The notes beneath the pieces were generated by a model. The model made no database searches. It was given only the letters and a program-made list of their open reading frames with translations, and was not told the DNA's origin. From assembly GCA_017745135.1 (NCBI GenBank), contig JAGIAB010000010.1, positions 11,300 to 24,677 of the forward strand: DNA of 13,378 nucleotides, written 5' to 3'. Of this stretch, positions 1-5,912 are shown one piece after another (position 1 is the first letter of the stretch; each line of letters begins with the position of its first letter). The DNA is from Flavisolibacter sp. GTDB taxonomy: Bacteria > Bacteroidota > Bacteroidia > Chitinophagales > Chitinophagaceae. Made by a program: the position numbers and the translations under genes.

Positions 1-186
1 AAGATCTAAAAGAACAAAATGAATTTCTGTTGACCCCAGTATTTTTTTGGCTTCTGTTATCCTTGAAGCACAAAAAATCCTGTTGATCTTCAGTTTTGAA
101 GACAACAACATTTGTTCCAGCAAAAACTGGTCGGAAGCATTATCTTCCACGACAAGAATGTTCAGACTTTCAGAAAGGGTCCGCAT
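1..186 (-). CDS. Response regulator receiver (REC) domain protein, partial
   Basis: Reading leftward from an ATG at 184-186 gives 62 codons that run off the left edge, so only the N-terminal half of a receiver domain is seen. The hydrophobic first strand LNILVVEDN carries the acidic pair E14/D15. LLDL at the cut edge supplies D61, the expected phospho-acceptor aspartate. These are the conserved positions of CheY-like domains phosphorylated by a histidine kinase. An in-frame TGA at 196-198 lies four codons upstream of the ATG, so the N terminus is well fixed. No Shine-Dalgarno sequence is apparent. What follows the receiver (DNA-binding, output enzyme or nothing) lies outside the window, so the target cannot be named. 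It could also be a stand-alone receiver of the kind found beside hybrid kinases. Confidence 0.85.
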   Translation of the reverse strand, partial: MRTLSESLNILVVEDNASDQFLLEQMLLSSKLKINRIFCASRITEAKKILGSTEIHFVLLDL

Positions 187-420
187 AGAAGCAATTCAAT
201 TGACAATGTTGGAATGGTGGCGTTAGGAATTATTAAATATGCAATCCCGCACTTAATAGAACTCACACAGTTAGTTGGATTACATGGCTTTTAGAAACAA
301 GATTGAAATTTATGTGGCTTTCTTCTAAAAAACAAATCTGCTTTTTGAAAAACTCATGGTATATCCAAAAAAGGCTTAAGAGTATTTACCAAGTGCATAT
401 ACCTATCAAAAATGTTGTTC

Positions 421-501
421 TTTCGGCATGCTTTCAGAAGAAACAACAAAGTAATTTACGATCAGAAGGGATGAAATACAAATTTTTAAAACATGCCGAA
501 A
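421..501. repeat. Separated inverted repeat, 10-bp perfect arms
   Basis: TTTCGGCATG at 421-430 is the exact reverse complement of CATGCCGAAA at 492-501. After one mismatch the pairing continues with TTT (432-434) and AAA (488-490). The mismatch is C·A on the plus strand and would be a G·U wobble in a minus-strand RNA. The 53-base interior shows no second strong stem and neither side has a clear T-run, so this is not an obvious terminator. It could be an RNA stem in the leader of either flanking gene, or the ends of a tiny non-autonomous element. Function unknown. Confidence 0.4.
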
Positions 502-530
502 AAAGTCGAGATCAATAAGCTTTTCTTCTA

Positions 531-559
531 TTGAATTTCTCAATTTTCTATTATTTTTC
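531..559 (+). promoter_or_regulatory. Possible Bacteroidota-type promoter of the OmpA-family gene
   Basis: TTG (531-533) followed after 18 bases by TATTTTTC (552-559) resembles the Bacteroidota -33 TTG / -7 TAnnTTTG promoter, with one deviation (C instead of the last G). It would place transcription start about 14 bases before the TTG start codon at 577. In an A+T-rich region such a match can arise by chance. Confidence 0.3.
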
Positions 560-576
560 TACTTAAATCCTATCCC

Positions 577-2187
577 TTGAAAAAAGAAACTTTACTTCTT
601 CTTCTTTCTGTTTGCTTTATTCGATTGAATGCACAAAATTCAATTGATACCATTGGAAAACTAGTTACGCAAAAAGAAAATATCATCACCTCAACTACGA
701 TTGTCAAGGTTGAAAATTTAGGCCCTAACATCAACACGGCATTGCCGGAATTAAGGCCAACCATTTCGGCTGATGGCAATCTTTTGTTTTTTATTGTGGA
801 GAATGACCCGATGAACACCAAATATAACTCCGTTCGCAATTCGCAGGACATATGGTACTCTGTACGGGATAGCTTTGGCAATTGGGGACCGGCAAGGCAC
901 ATGGGTTATCCCCTGAATACTTATTTCTACAATGCAGTGTTCTGGATATCGCCGGACAAAAACAGGATGCTGATACGAAACGCATTTATTGAAGGAGATT
1001 ATGCAGGTAATGGTGTAAGCATGAGTTATCGCAAGGCAAATGGCACATGGAGTAAGCCCAATGCTTTACTCATAAAAAACTATCAGAAGTATGATAAGGG
1101 CCGGCAGAACGGTGCAACGATGGCGCATGATGGAAAGACTTTGTTACTCTACATGACCGAAGAAAAAGGAAGTTACAATAACGATATCTATGTCTCGTTT
1201 TTGCAACGGGATAGTACCTGGTCTGAACCAAAGAGTTTAGGTAAAAAAATCAATTTGCCCAAGTACAACGAAATGACGCCTTACCTGGCAGCAGATGGTG
1301 TTACACTTTATTTCAGCAGTGACCGCCCAGGTGGTTTGGGAGACAATGATATCTGGATGACCAAACGACTGGATGATAGCTGGCAAAAATGGAGCGATCC
1401 GGTAAACCTTGGTGCCCCAATCAATACGCCTGACTGGGATGCTTTTTTTACGTTAGATGCAGGTGGTGAATACGCTTATCTCACAAGCAGCGACAGCACT
1501 GGTTTTGGCGAAAGTGATATTGTAAGAGTGAAATTGCTGGAGAGAGAAAAACCAGATCCTGTGGTGATTGTAGACGGAAATATTTACAATAAGAAGACAG
1601 GCCAGCCTTTGAGTGCTTCTCTCATTTACGAAACCCTGCCAGATGGAACAGAAGCAGGCAACGGGATCTCAAGCCCTGTTGATGGTTCATTTAAAATTGT
1701 TTTACCCTACGACAAAAATTATTTGATAAGAGCATCTGCTGATAAGTTCTTTGCCATCTCTGAAAACCTCAATTTAGATTCTTTAGTAAAAGCAGGCAAC
1801 CGGGAGATACATAAAGATCTTTATTTAGTTCCTATTGAAATTGGCCAGGTATTCCGGTTAAACAATGTATTCTTTGATTTTGATAAATGGGATTTGCGAC
1901 CGGAATCTTTTGTTGAACTGGACAGGGTTGTAAAACTGTTGAATGAAAATCCTTCCATGGAAATTGAACTGAGTGCTCATACCGATAGTTTTGGTTCCGA
2001 TGATTATAATTTTAAATTGAGTGATAACAGAGCAAGGTCATGTATGGAATATATTTTAGCAAAAGGTATCAGCCCTAACCGTGTCACCTCGCAAGGTTAT
2101 GGCGAGACGAAACCTGTTGCAGAAAACGACACTCCTGAAAACCGGCAATTGAACAGGAGAGTTGAGTTTAAGATCACAAAGAATTAA
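577..2187 (+). CDS. Secreted OmpA-family protein with PD40 repeats and CRD domain
   Basis: This 536-residue envelope protein begins at a TTG codon. A stop at 532-534 limits upstream extension, and this start directly gives a signal peptide (KK, then LLLLLSVCFI, likely cleaved after LNA at residue 19). Residues ~55-320 contain PD40/WD40-like propeller repeats, for example residues ~235-264 with YFSSDRPGGLGDNDIW. Residues ~328-415 look like a carboxypeptidase-regulatory-like domain. Residues ~425-536 are an OmpA C-terminal domain. It keeps D470 (in AHTD) and R485 (in LSDNRA), the 15-residue-spaced pair that binds diaminopimelate of peptidoglycan in OmpA. The protein therefore probably sits in the periplasm or at the inner face of the outer membrane, anchored to peptidoglycan. 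The order resembles the type IX secretion protein PorE, but without PorE's N-terminal TPR region. Many Bacteroidota carry paralogues, so a secretion role is only a possibility. Confidence 0.9.
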   Translation: MKKETLLLLLSVCFIRLNAQNSIDTIGKLVTQKENIITSTTIVKVENLGPNINTALPELRPTISADGNLLFFIVENDPMNTKYNSVRNSQDIWYSVRDSFGNWGPARHMGYPLNTYFYNAVFWISPDKNRMLIRNAFIEGDYAGNGVSMSYRKANGTWSKPNALLIKNYQKYDKGRQNGATMAHDGKTLLLYMTEEKGSYNNDIYVSFLQRDSTWSEPKSLGKKINLPKYNEMTPYLAADGVTLYFSSDRPGGLGDNDIWMTKRLDDSWQKWSDPVNLGAPINTPDWDAFFTLDAGGEYAYLTSSDSTGFGESDIVRVKLLEREKPDPVVIVDGNIYNKKTGQPLSASLIYETLPDGTEAGNGISSPVDGSFKIVLPYDKNYLIRASADKFFAISENLNLDSLVKAGNREIHKDLYLVPIEIGQVFRLNNVFFDFDKWDLRPESFVELDRVVKLLNENPSMEIELSAHTDSFGSDDYNFKLSDNRARSCMEYILAKGISPNRVTSQGYGETKPVAENDTPENRQLNRRVEFKITKN

Positions 2188-2201
2188 GTATGATTATTAA
2201 A

Positions 2202-3437
2202 TCACGTTTCAACATAGTTCAGGTCTTTTGCAAATGACTCCCGTGTATACAGGGCCGAAATGCATGCGACAGCCATTACTACTATGCCAGTAACCCATGC
2301 AGCAGTTACATAATCATTAAGAACGTTTTCGCTTCGCAGCCATTTAAACAAAATGGAAATGAGCGGTAAAAATGCACGTACCAGGTTAGAGATAGAAATG
2401 GCTGCCGTAGCTCTAAGGTTTGTTCCGAATTGCTCCGCACTCATCGTGATATATAAAACAGAAATACCGGAACCAAACCCAAGTCCCATACAAATGAGGT
2501 ACATATGGAAAGCACTGCCTCCACCCCTCAACGCGAAAAACAGGATAATAAAAAACGTTGCAATGGCATAAAAGATCAATAAAGTTTTCTTTCGGCTTTT
2601 GATATAATTACTAAAAAGCCCGGCACCCATGTCTCCAAAAGCCAATGCTACATACTGGAGCATCAATGCAGTGGGTTGATCAAATCCTGCTATGCCGAAT
2701 CGCTTTGCAAATTCGTCTGAGAAAGTGATCAACACCCCGATAATATACCACACGGGCAAGCCAATCAATATTCCCCTGAGGTATCTGAAAAAACGATCAC
2801 GGTTCGTAAAAAACATCAAAAAATTGCCCAGCGAAACATTCTTTTCCTTAGTTCTGTCATACATACCACTTTCCAAAACCTTCACTCTTAAAAACAACAG
2901 CGCAAGACCCATTCCTCCACCAATAAAATAACAAAGCCTCCAGTCTTCGCCACTTAACTTATAAACAATATAGGCAGCGATTGTGCCAAACACACCGCTT
3001 GTTGCAATAATAGCGGCGCCAATGCCGCGTTTTTCTTTTGGCAATAGCTCACTTGTTAAAGTAATACTTGCACCCAACTCTCCTGCCAGTCCAAGACCTG
3101 CAATGAAACGCAACCATGTGTATTGATCAATAGTCTTTACAAAGCCGTTGGCGATGGTTGCTAAAGAGTACAACAATATGGAACCGAACAAAACACTCTT
3201 TCTTCCTTTTTTATCACCTAACATTCCCCAGATAATTCCTCCAATACCTAGCCCAATCATCTGCCAATTCAAAATGTTCTCGCCATAATTTTTCATGACG
3301 TCTTCGGGCACTCCCAATTCGCGAAAGCTTTTAATGCGGACAATATTAAAAAGCAAGAGGTCGTAGATATCTACAAAAAAACCTAAGGCGCCTACAATAA
3401 CGGGAAGAGAAAAAACGCCGTACTGTTTTTGCTGCAT
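2202..3437 (-). CDS. MFS transporter, metabolite:H+ symporter-like
   Basis: This is a 411-residue integral membrane protein with about 12 hydrophobic segments. Segment 1 carries two acidic residues (FFVDIYDLLLFN, D23 and D26), as in proton-coupled symporters. The MFS loop 2-3 signature GDKKGRKS lies at ~74-81. The second signature, RFIAGLGLAGELG...SELLPKEKRG, lies at ~111-138, as in sugar/metabolite-proton symporters. The start is taken at MQQKQYG (ATG at 3435-3437). The frame is open to 3488, but the extra 17 residues (MFFERIFLFTF...) would put a second hydrophobic run before segment 1 and are less likely. The substrate cannot be read from sequence; a sugar acid or other carboxylate is plausible given the family. 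The gene converges with the OmpA-family gene, with only 14 bases and no hairpin between their stops. A possible structured leader lies 118 bases upstream. Confidence 0.88.
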   Translation of the reverse strand: MQQKQYGVFSLPVIVGALGFFVDIYDLLLFNIVRIKSFRELGVPEDVMKNYGENILNWQMIGLGIGGIIWGMLGDKKGRKSVLFGSILLYSLATIANGFVKTIDQYTWLRFIAGLGLAGELGASITLTSELLPKEKRGIGAAIIATSGVFGTIAAYIVYKLSGEDWRLCYFIGGGMGLALLFLRVKVLESGMYDRTKEKNVSLGNFLMFFTNRDRFFRYLRGILIGLPVWYIIGVLITFSDEFAKRFGIAGFDQPTALMLQYVALAFGDMGAGLFSNYIKSRKKTLLIFYAIATFFIILFFALRGGGSAFHMYLICMGLGFGSGISVLYITMSAEQFGTNLRATAAISISNLVRAFLPLISILFKWLRSENVLNDYVTAAWVTGIVVMAVACISALYTRESFAKDLNYVET

Positions 3438-3554
3438 CGTTAGTGGTTTATAAGGAAAGGTAAAAAGAAAAATACGTTCAAAAAACAAAGGCGGGATGGA
3501 TGTTCATATGTTCCCTTTTCTCTTCCCTGAAAAAAATTAAGCTAACGGCACCAC

Positions 3555-3581
3555 AAAAAGGGCCGGATAAATATCCAGCCC
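3555..3581 (-). terminator. Intrinsic terminator (minus strand) upstream of the MFS gene
   Basis: On the minus strand GGGCUGGAU (3581-3573) pairs with AUCCGGCCC (3568-3560). This gives nine pairs including one U·G, a four-base loop (AUUU) and an immediate run of five U (3559-3555). It is a textbook Rho-independent terminator. It does not follow any annotated gene closely: the next minus-strand gene upstream, the Crp-type regulator, ends more than 500 bases away. It must therefore end a leader, a small RNA, an unrecognised gene or a very long 3' UTR. Confidence 0.7.
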
Positions 3582-3692
3582 GTAATTCAATCCATTACTG
3601 TTAAACGTTGCGAATGTACCTGCCGCTACAAAGCAAGACAACCGTAGTACTACTGAAAATGACAGGTGTTACTACGCAGCAACCGGCCCTTT
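3555..3692 (-). ncRNA. Candidate structured RNA ending in an intrinsic terminator
   Basis: Several complementary segments nest here. A perfect 10-bp pair (3557-3566 with 3683-3692) brackets the region. Within it, 3607-3611 pairs with 3679-3683 (5 bp) and 3643-3649 pairs with 3670-3676 (7 bp, perfect). The loop of that hairpin (3661-3667) can pair with 3618-3624 (7 bp), which would form a pseudoknot. A small hairpin (3582-3586 with 3594-3598) and the terminator hairpin follow. Two helices contain a C·A mismatch on the plus strand that becomes a G·U pair on the minus strand, so the RNA is probably minus-strand. The 10-bp outer arm also pairs with the terminator's 3' arm plus part of its U-run, as an antiterminator would. 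The MFS start lies 118 bases downstream. I do not recognise an Rfam family. Alternatives are a stand-alone small RNA or a mini inverted-repeat element. Confidence 0.42.
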
Positions 3693-3864
3693 ATTCAATC
3701 TCCATTAACAACTTACCTTCAGGCACAACATCACCTGTTTGAGGCCAGATCGCTTTATTGGATCTCAATTCTGAATGTTTTCGAATGCACTCCGAACAAT
3801 CGTTTGGGACCTTAAGAGATTTCCAGATGTCATCGTCTACTCTATTCCTGTAACACTTACCTGT
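3691..3864 (-). other. 57-codon open frame without a start, possible gene remnant
   Basis: Between a TGA at 3865-3867 and a TAA at 3691-3693 the minus strand is open for 57 codons. The translation has a balanced, protein-like composition (for example VPNDCSECIRKHSELRS and WPQTGDVVPEGKLLMEIE). The only in-frame ATG is four codons from the stop, and no convincing GTG/TTG start was seen. An overlapping frame just upstream reads MISFWPCNSTYLVVCLGDD and stops at an adjacent TAA, so a frameshifted remnant of a longer gene is possible. I do not recognise the family. It could equally be chance. Confidence 0.2.
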
Positions 3865-4106
3865 TCAATTTAGTTCGGGTATTTTGAATCAGATCATCCC
3901 CTAAACAAACCACAAGGTAAGTTGAGTTGCACGGCCAAAAACTGATCATAGTCAGGCAATAACTGATCTTAATTACTTAAAACAAAACTGTTTTGAAGAG
4001 GCAATAAAAACAATGTTCACACATTGATATTTGAGCTCAGAAAAATAAATTGAATGCTGCGTTTAGAGGCTTTGCAAACTCCTTATAAAAATAATAGTCT
4101 ACTGAT
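3693..4106. other. Intergenic stretch without a confident gene
   Basis: This region lies downstream of the Crp-family gene. Apart from the 57-codon open stretch described separately, I see only short interrupted frames and a small direct repeat of AACTGATC (near 3949 and 3961). No terminator hairpin was found directly after the regulator's stop at 4107. Its transcript may therefore read into this region and end at the hairpin near 3555. Confidence 0.4.
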
Positions 4107-4745
4107 TTATAAATCGACGACCTCAATAAAATGACGGTGCATTTTGATTTTTCCCTTTGCAGCAAGTTTGTTCAGCAGTCTTGTAATCACTTCTCTTGAA
4201 GAATTGAATTCCTTTGCAATCTCTGTACGGGTAACGGGAATGTTTTTGCTTTGCAATATTTCAGAATTATGTTTTAAATAAACGACCAGTCGCTCATCCA
4301 TATTAAGGAACACTATGTTATCCAGAGTTTTTAAAAGCTCCTTCACTCTTTCCCTGAATGTGTCGAGAACATACTGGTACCAGCTTTTGTATTCCTTCAT
4401 CCATTTTTCCATACATGACAGCGGAATCGAAATCAAAACTGTTTTGTCAAAAGCAATGGCAGTAACATCACTGGTCTCCTGGCGGTCACCATAGATCATA
4501 GTCAGCGGAAATGCCTGGCCGCCTTCCACATAGTGCATGAAAAAATAGTTGCCGTTACTATTCTCCCGCAACACTTTTACCAGCCCATCAAAAATGACTA
4601 AAATTGAACGGATGTATTGCCCCTTTCGTTGAATATATTCTCCCTTTTGGCAAGTCTTAATCTCTGCAACATTTACAATATCACGTACTAATTCTATCTC
4701 AAAGTCGGGAAAGCGTTTCTGGACTTCTTCGATAGTCAATTTCAT
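4107..4745 (-). CDS. Crp/Fnr-family transcriptional regulator
   Basis: This is a 212-residue one-component regulator of normal Crp/Fnr length. Residues ~20-110 form a cyclic-nucleotide-binding-type beta roll (KGEYIQRKGQYIRSILVIFDG, then EGGQAFPLTMIYG). A long dimerisation helix follows (~112-145). The C terminus (~165-212) is a Crp-type winged helix-turn-helix with recognition helix NSSREVITRLLNKLAAKGKI. It lacks the FNR N-terminal cysteine cluster, and the typical cAMP-binding residues are not obvious, so the effector is unknown. The start is taken at MKLTIEE (ATG 4743-4745). A GTG at 4821-4823 would extend the frame by 26 residues, but it lies inside the palindromic operator and is unlikely. 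The gene is divergent from an ArsR-type regulator, with a Crp-type operator between them. Control of both genes by this protein is inferred. Confidence 0.9.
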   Translation of the reverse strand: MKLTIEEVQKRFPDFEIELVRDIVNVAEIKTCQKGEYIQRKGQYIRSILVIFDGLVKVLRENSNGNYFFMHYVEGGQAFPLTMIYGDRQETSDVTAIAFDKTVLISIPLSCMEKWMKEYKSWYQYVLDTFRERVKELLKTLDNIVFLNMDERLVVYLKHNSEILQSKNIPVTRTEIAKEFNSSREVITRLLNKLAAKGKIKMHRHFIEVVDL

Positions 4746-4806
4746 AATCAAAGTTAACCATCCGGGAAAGATTGTTTGATCGATTTTTCCAGCCGAAAGA
4801 GGGGCA

Positions 4807-4826
4807 AACGTGACAAATGTCACGTT
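4807..4826. promoter_or_regulatory. Palindromic Crp/Fnr-type operator
   Basis: AACGTGACAAATGTCACGTT has perfect 9-bp arms around a central AA. It contains GTGA-N6-TCAC, the half-site spacing of Crp-family operators (TGTGA-N6-TCACA). It lies in the divergent gap between the Crp/Fnr-type gene (61 bases to its start) and arsR (50 bases to its start), and touches the arsR -33 element. The Crp-family product next door is the obvious candidate ligand. Confidence 0.75.
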
Positions 4827-4853
4827 GCTTAATTCTATAAGAACATATGTTTG
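4825..4853 (+). promoter_or_regulatory. Promoter of the ArsR-type gene
   Basis: TTG (4825-4827), 18 bases, then TATGTTTG (4846-4853) is an exact match to the Bacteroidota promoter pattern TTG-N17..23-TAnnTTTG. Start of transcription would fall near 4857-4859, leaving about 18-20 bases before the ATG at 4877. The palindromic operator is then centred at about -41 to -43, the class II activator position. Confidence 0.55.
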
Positions 4854-4876
4854 AACACTTCAATAAATAATTAGTT

Positions 4877-5182
4877 ATGGAAACGGTAAGCGAACTGGAA
4901 ATCAATATCCTTGAAATCAGGAAAGCTGCCCTTATTTTCAGGGCCATCAACCACAGGTTAAGACAAGACATGCTGCGACTAATACATAAAGCAGGAAAAA
5001 TTACAGTAACAGAACTGTATCGAAAAATGAATTTAGAGCAATCCGTCGCCTCGCAGCACCTGGCTATTTTGAGAACAGCAGGCTTTGTACAAACCGAACG
5101 TGATAAGAGATTTATCTTTTATAAGGTCAATTACGAAACCCTGAAATTTGTTCAGGAACAAAGCCAGAAGATACTTGGCTAA
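4877..5182 (+). CDS. ArsR-family winged-helix regulator, cysteine-free
   Basis: This is a 101-residue small DNA-binding protein. The winged helix-turn-helix spans ~20-85. Helix ITVTELYRKMN is followed by the recognition helix EQSVASQHLAILRTAGFV, then the wing ERDKRFIFYKV, the typical ArsR/SmtB layout. The length is normal for the family. There is no cysteine anywhere, so the thiol metal site of ArsR/CadC and the persulfide switch of BigR/SqrR types are absent. The signal, if there is one, must be sensed differently. The ATG at 4877 lies about 20 bases after a good promoter. The gene is divergent from the Crp/Fnr-type gene and ends in a terminator shared with the convergent thioredoxin-like gene. 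Autoregulation or action on the neighbouring redox lipoprotein is possible but not shown. Confidence 0.9.
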   Translation: METVSELEINILEIRKAALIFRAINHRLRQDMLRLIHKAGKITVTELYRKMNLEQSVASQHLAILRTAGFVQTERDKRFIFYKVNYETLKFVQEQSQKILG

Positions 5183-5215
5183 GTTTGAAAATTGTCCAGC
5201 AATTTTTGAGACTAA

Positions 5216-5248
5216 AAAGTGCAGGCCAGGTGCCTGCACTTTCATTTT
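5216..5248. terminator. Bidirectional terminator between arsR and the TlpA-like gene
   Basis: AAAGTGCAGGC (5216-5226) and GCCTGCACTTT (5232-5242) form a perfect 11-bp stem with a five-base loop. The plus strand continues into TTTCATTTT, and the minus strand ends in TTTTT from the A-run before the stem. It lies 33 bases after the arsR stop and about 40 bases after the stop of the convergent gene, so it serves both. Confidence 0.85.
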
Positions 5249-5283
5249 ATAGAGTTTTATTAGCCCGAAGGTTTTAAAAATAT

Positions 5284-5838
5284 TTATTGAAATAAAGTTT
5301 TGTACTCGTTTGTATCATAATTCTCCATGCCTTCAATTTGCTTGATCAATTCTCCCTTCTCGTTAAAAATAAATGTTGCCGGAATACCCTGAACATTAAA
5401 CAATGCCGGTGGGTTTTCGGTAGGATAATAAATCGGAAGTTTTAATTTTTTTGAAGAGACATATTTTTTTGCAAGTTCAAACTGATCATCAAAAGAAATC
5501 AACAGGAATTTTACTTTGTTGCTATCAACCGACTGATACAATTTTTCAATCGAAGGCATTTCTCTTTTACAGGGCGGACACCAGGAAGCCCAGAGGTTCA
5601 CAAATATTTTTTTGCCTTTCAGGCTTTGCATATTAATGATGTTGTCATTTACGTCCTTAATCGAAAATGATGGCACCATCACTGTTGCAGTGGCGGCATT
5701 ATTATCAGTAGTAGTTTGCTGTTGTTCTGCAACCGCAACGTCGCCCTCTTGTTTAGAGTTAGTACAGGAGATTGCACAAAAAGCAAAAAATGCAGATACT
5801 GCAACAAGTATATACTTCCTATTTTGAATGATAAACAT
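5284..5838 (-). CDS. TlpA/ResA-like thioredoxin-fold lipoprotein
   Basis: This is a 184-residue envelope thiol-disulfide protein. Residues 1-25 form a lipoprotein signal (hydrophobic run, lipobox AISC, lipidated C25). A low-complexity Gln/Thr/Ala-rich linker follows to ~52. A TlpA/ResA-like thioredoxin domain runs from ~55 to 184. The redox motif is WCPPC (C87, C90), preceded by VNLWAS, and the cis-proline loop GIPATF (P153) is intact. Such proteins reduce periplasmic disulfides, for example in cytochrome c maturation, or act in oxidative defence; the actual partner is unknown. The start is taken at MFIIQNRK (ATG 5836-5838). A start five codons upstream (5853) is possible and would not change the signal. 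It lies 74 bases after uxuA on the same strand, with no clear hairpin between, so some read-through is possible. Confidence 0.9.
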   Translation of the reverse strand: MFIIQNRKYILVAVSAFFAFCAISCTNSKQEGDVAVAEQQQTTTDNNAATATVMVPSFSIKDVNDNIINMQSLKGKKIFVNLWASWCPPCKREMPSIEKLYQSVDSNKVKFLLISFDDQFELAKKYVSSKKLKLPIYYPTENPPALFNVQGIPATFIFNEKGELIKQIEGMENYDTNEYKTLFQ

Positions 5839-5912
5839 GGTGCAATGTATCAATTAATTTTTCGTAGTAAAATCTCTTCCTTTCTTTTGAACAAAACTTA
5901 ACAGAATTAAAA

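Larger units (their letters stand above)
187..576. other. Gene-free A+T-rich intergenic region
   Basis: About 390 bases separate two divergently transcribed genes. A 71-codon plus-strand frame at 303-518 is Lys-rich, has no recognisable features and looks like chance. The only clear structure is a separated 10-bp inverted repeat (421-430 with 492-501). A possible promoter for the downstream OmpA-family gene sits at the right end. Confidence 0.6.

Noticed and set aside
303..518. 71-codon plus-strand open frame
   Set aside because: Lys-rich composition expected of random A+T-rich DNA, no recognisable motif and no promoter or ribosome-binding signal; it also spans an inverted repeat.
3438..3488. 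17-residue N-terminal extension of the MFS transporter
   Set aside because: It would add a hydrophobic stretch and basic residues before the first transmembrane segment, unlike the family; MQQKQYG is the better start.
3557..3692. Mini inverted-repeat transposable element (MITE) with 10-bp ends
   Set aside because: No target-site duplication flanks the arms and no second copy is visible in the window; the internal helices and terminator fit an RNA better. Not fully excluded.
4749..4756. TAACTTTG on the minus strand as a -7 box of the Crp/Fnr-family gene
   Set aside because: It is an exact TAnnTTTG, but only three bases from the start codon and without a TTG at 17-23 bases; use would need a leaderless transcript, so chance is more likely.
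4746..4823. 26-residue N-terminal extension of the Crp/Fnr-family regulator from a GTG
   Set aside because: The GTG lies inside the palindromic operator and the extension has no counterpart in the family; the ATG at 4743-4745 gives the usual length.
4699..4971. 90-codon minus-strand open frame across the crp/arsR gap
   Set aside because: Overlaps both regulators and the operator in another frame; composition fits an antisense shadow.
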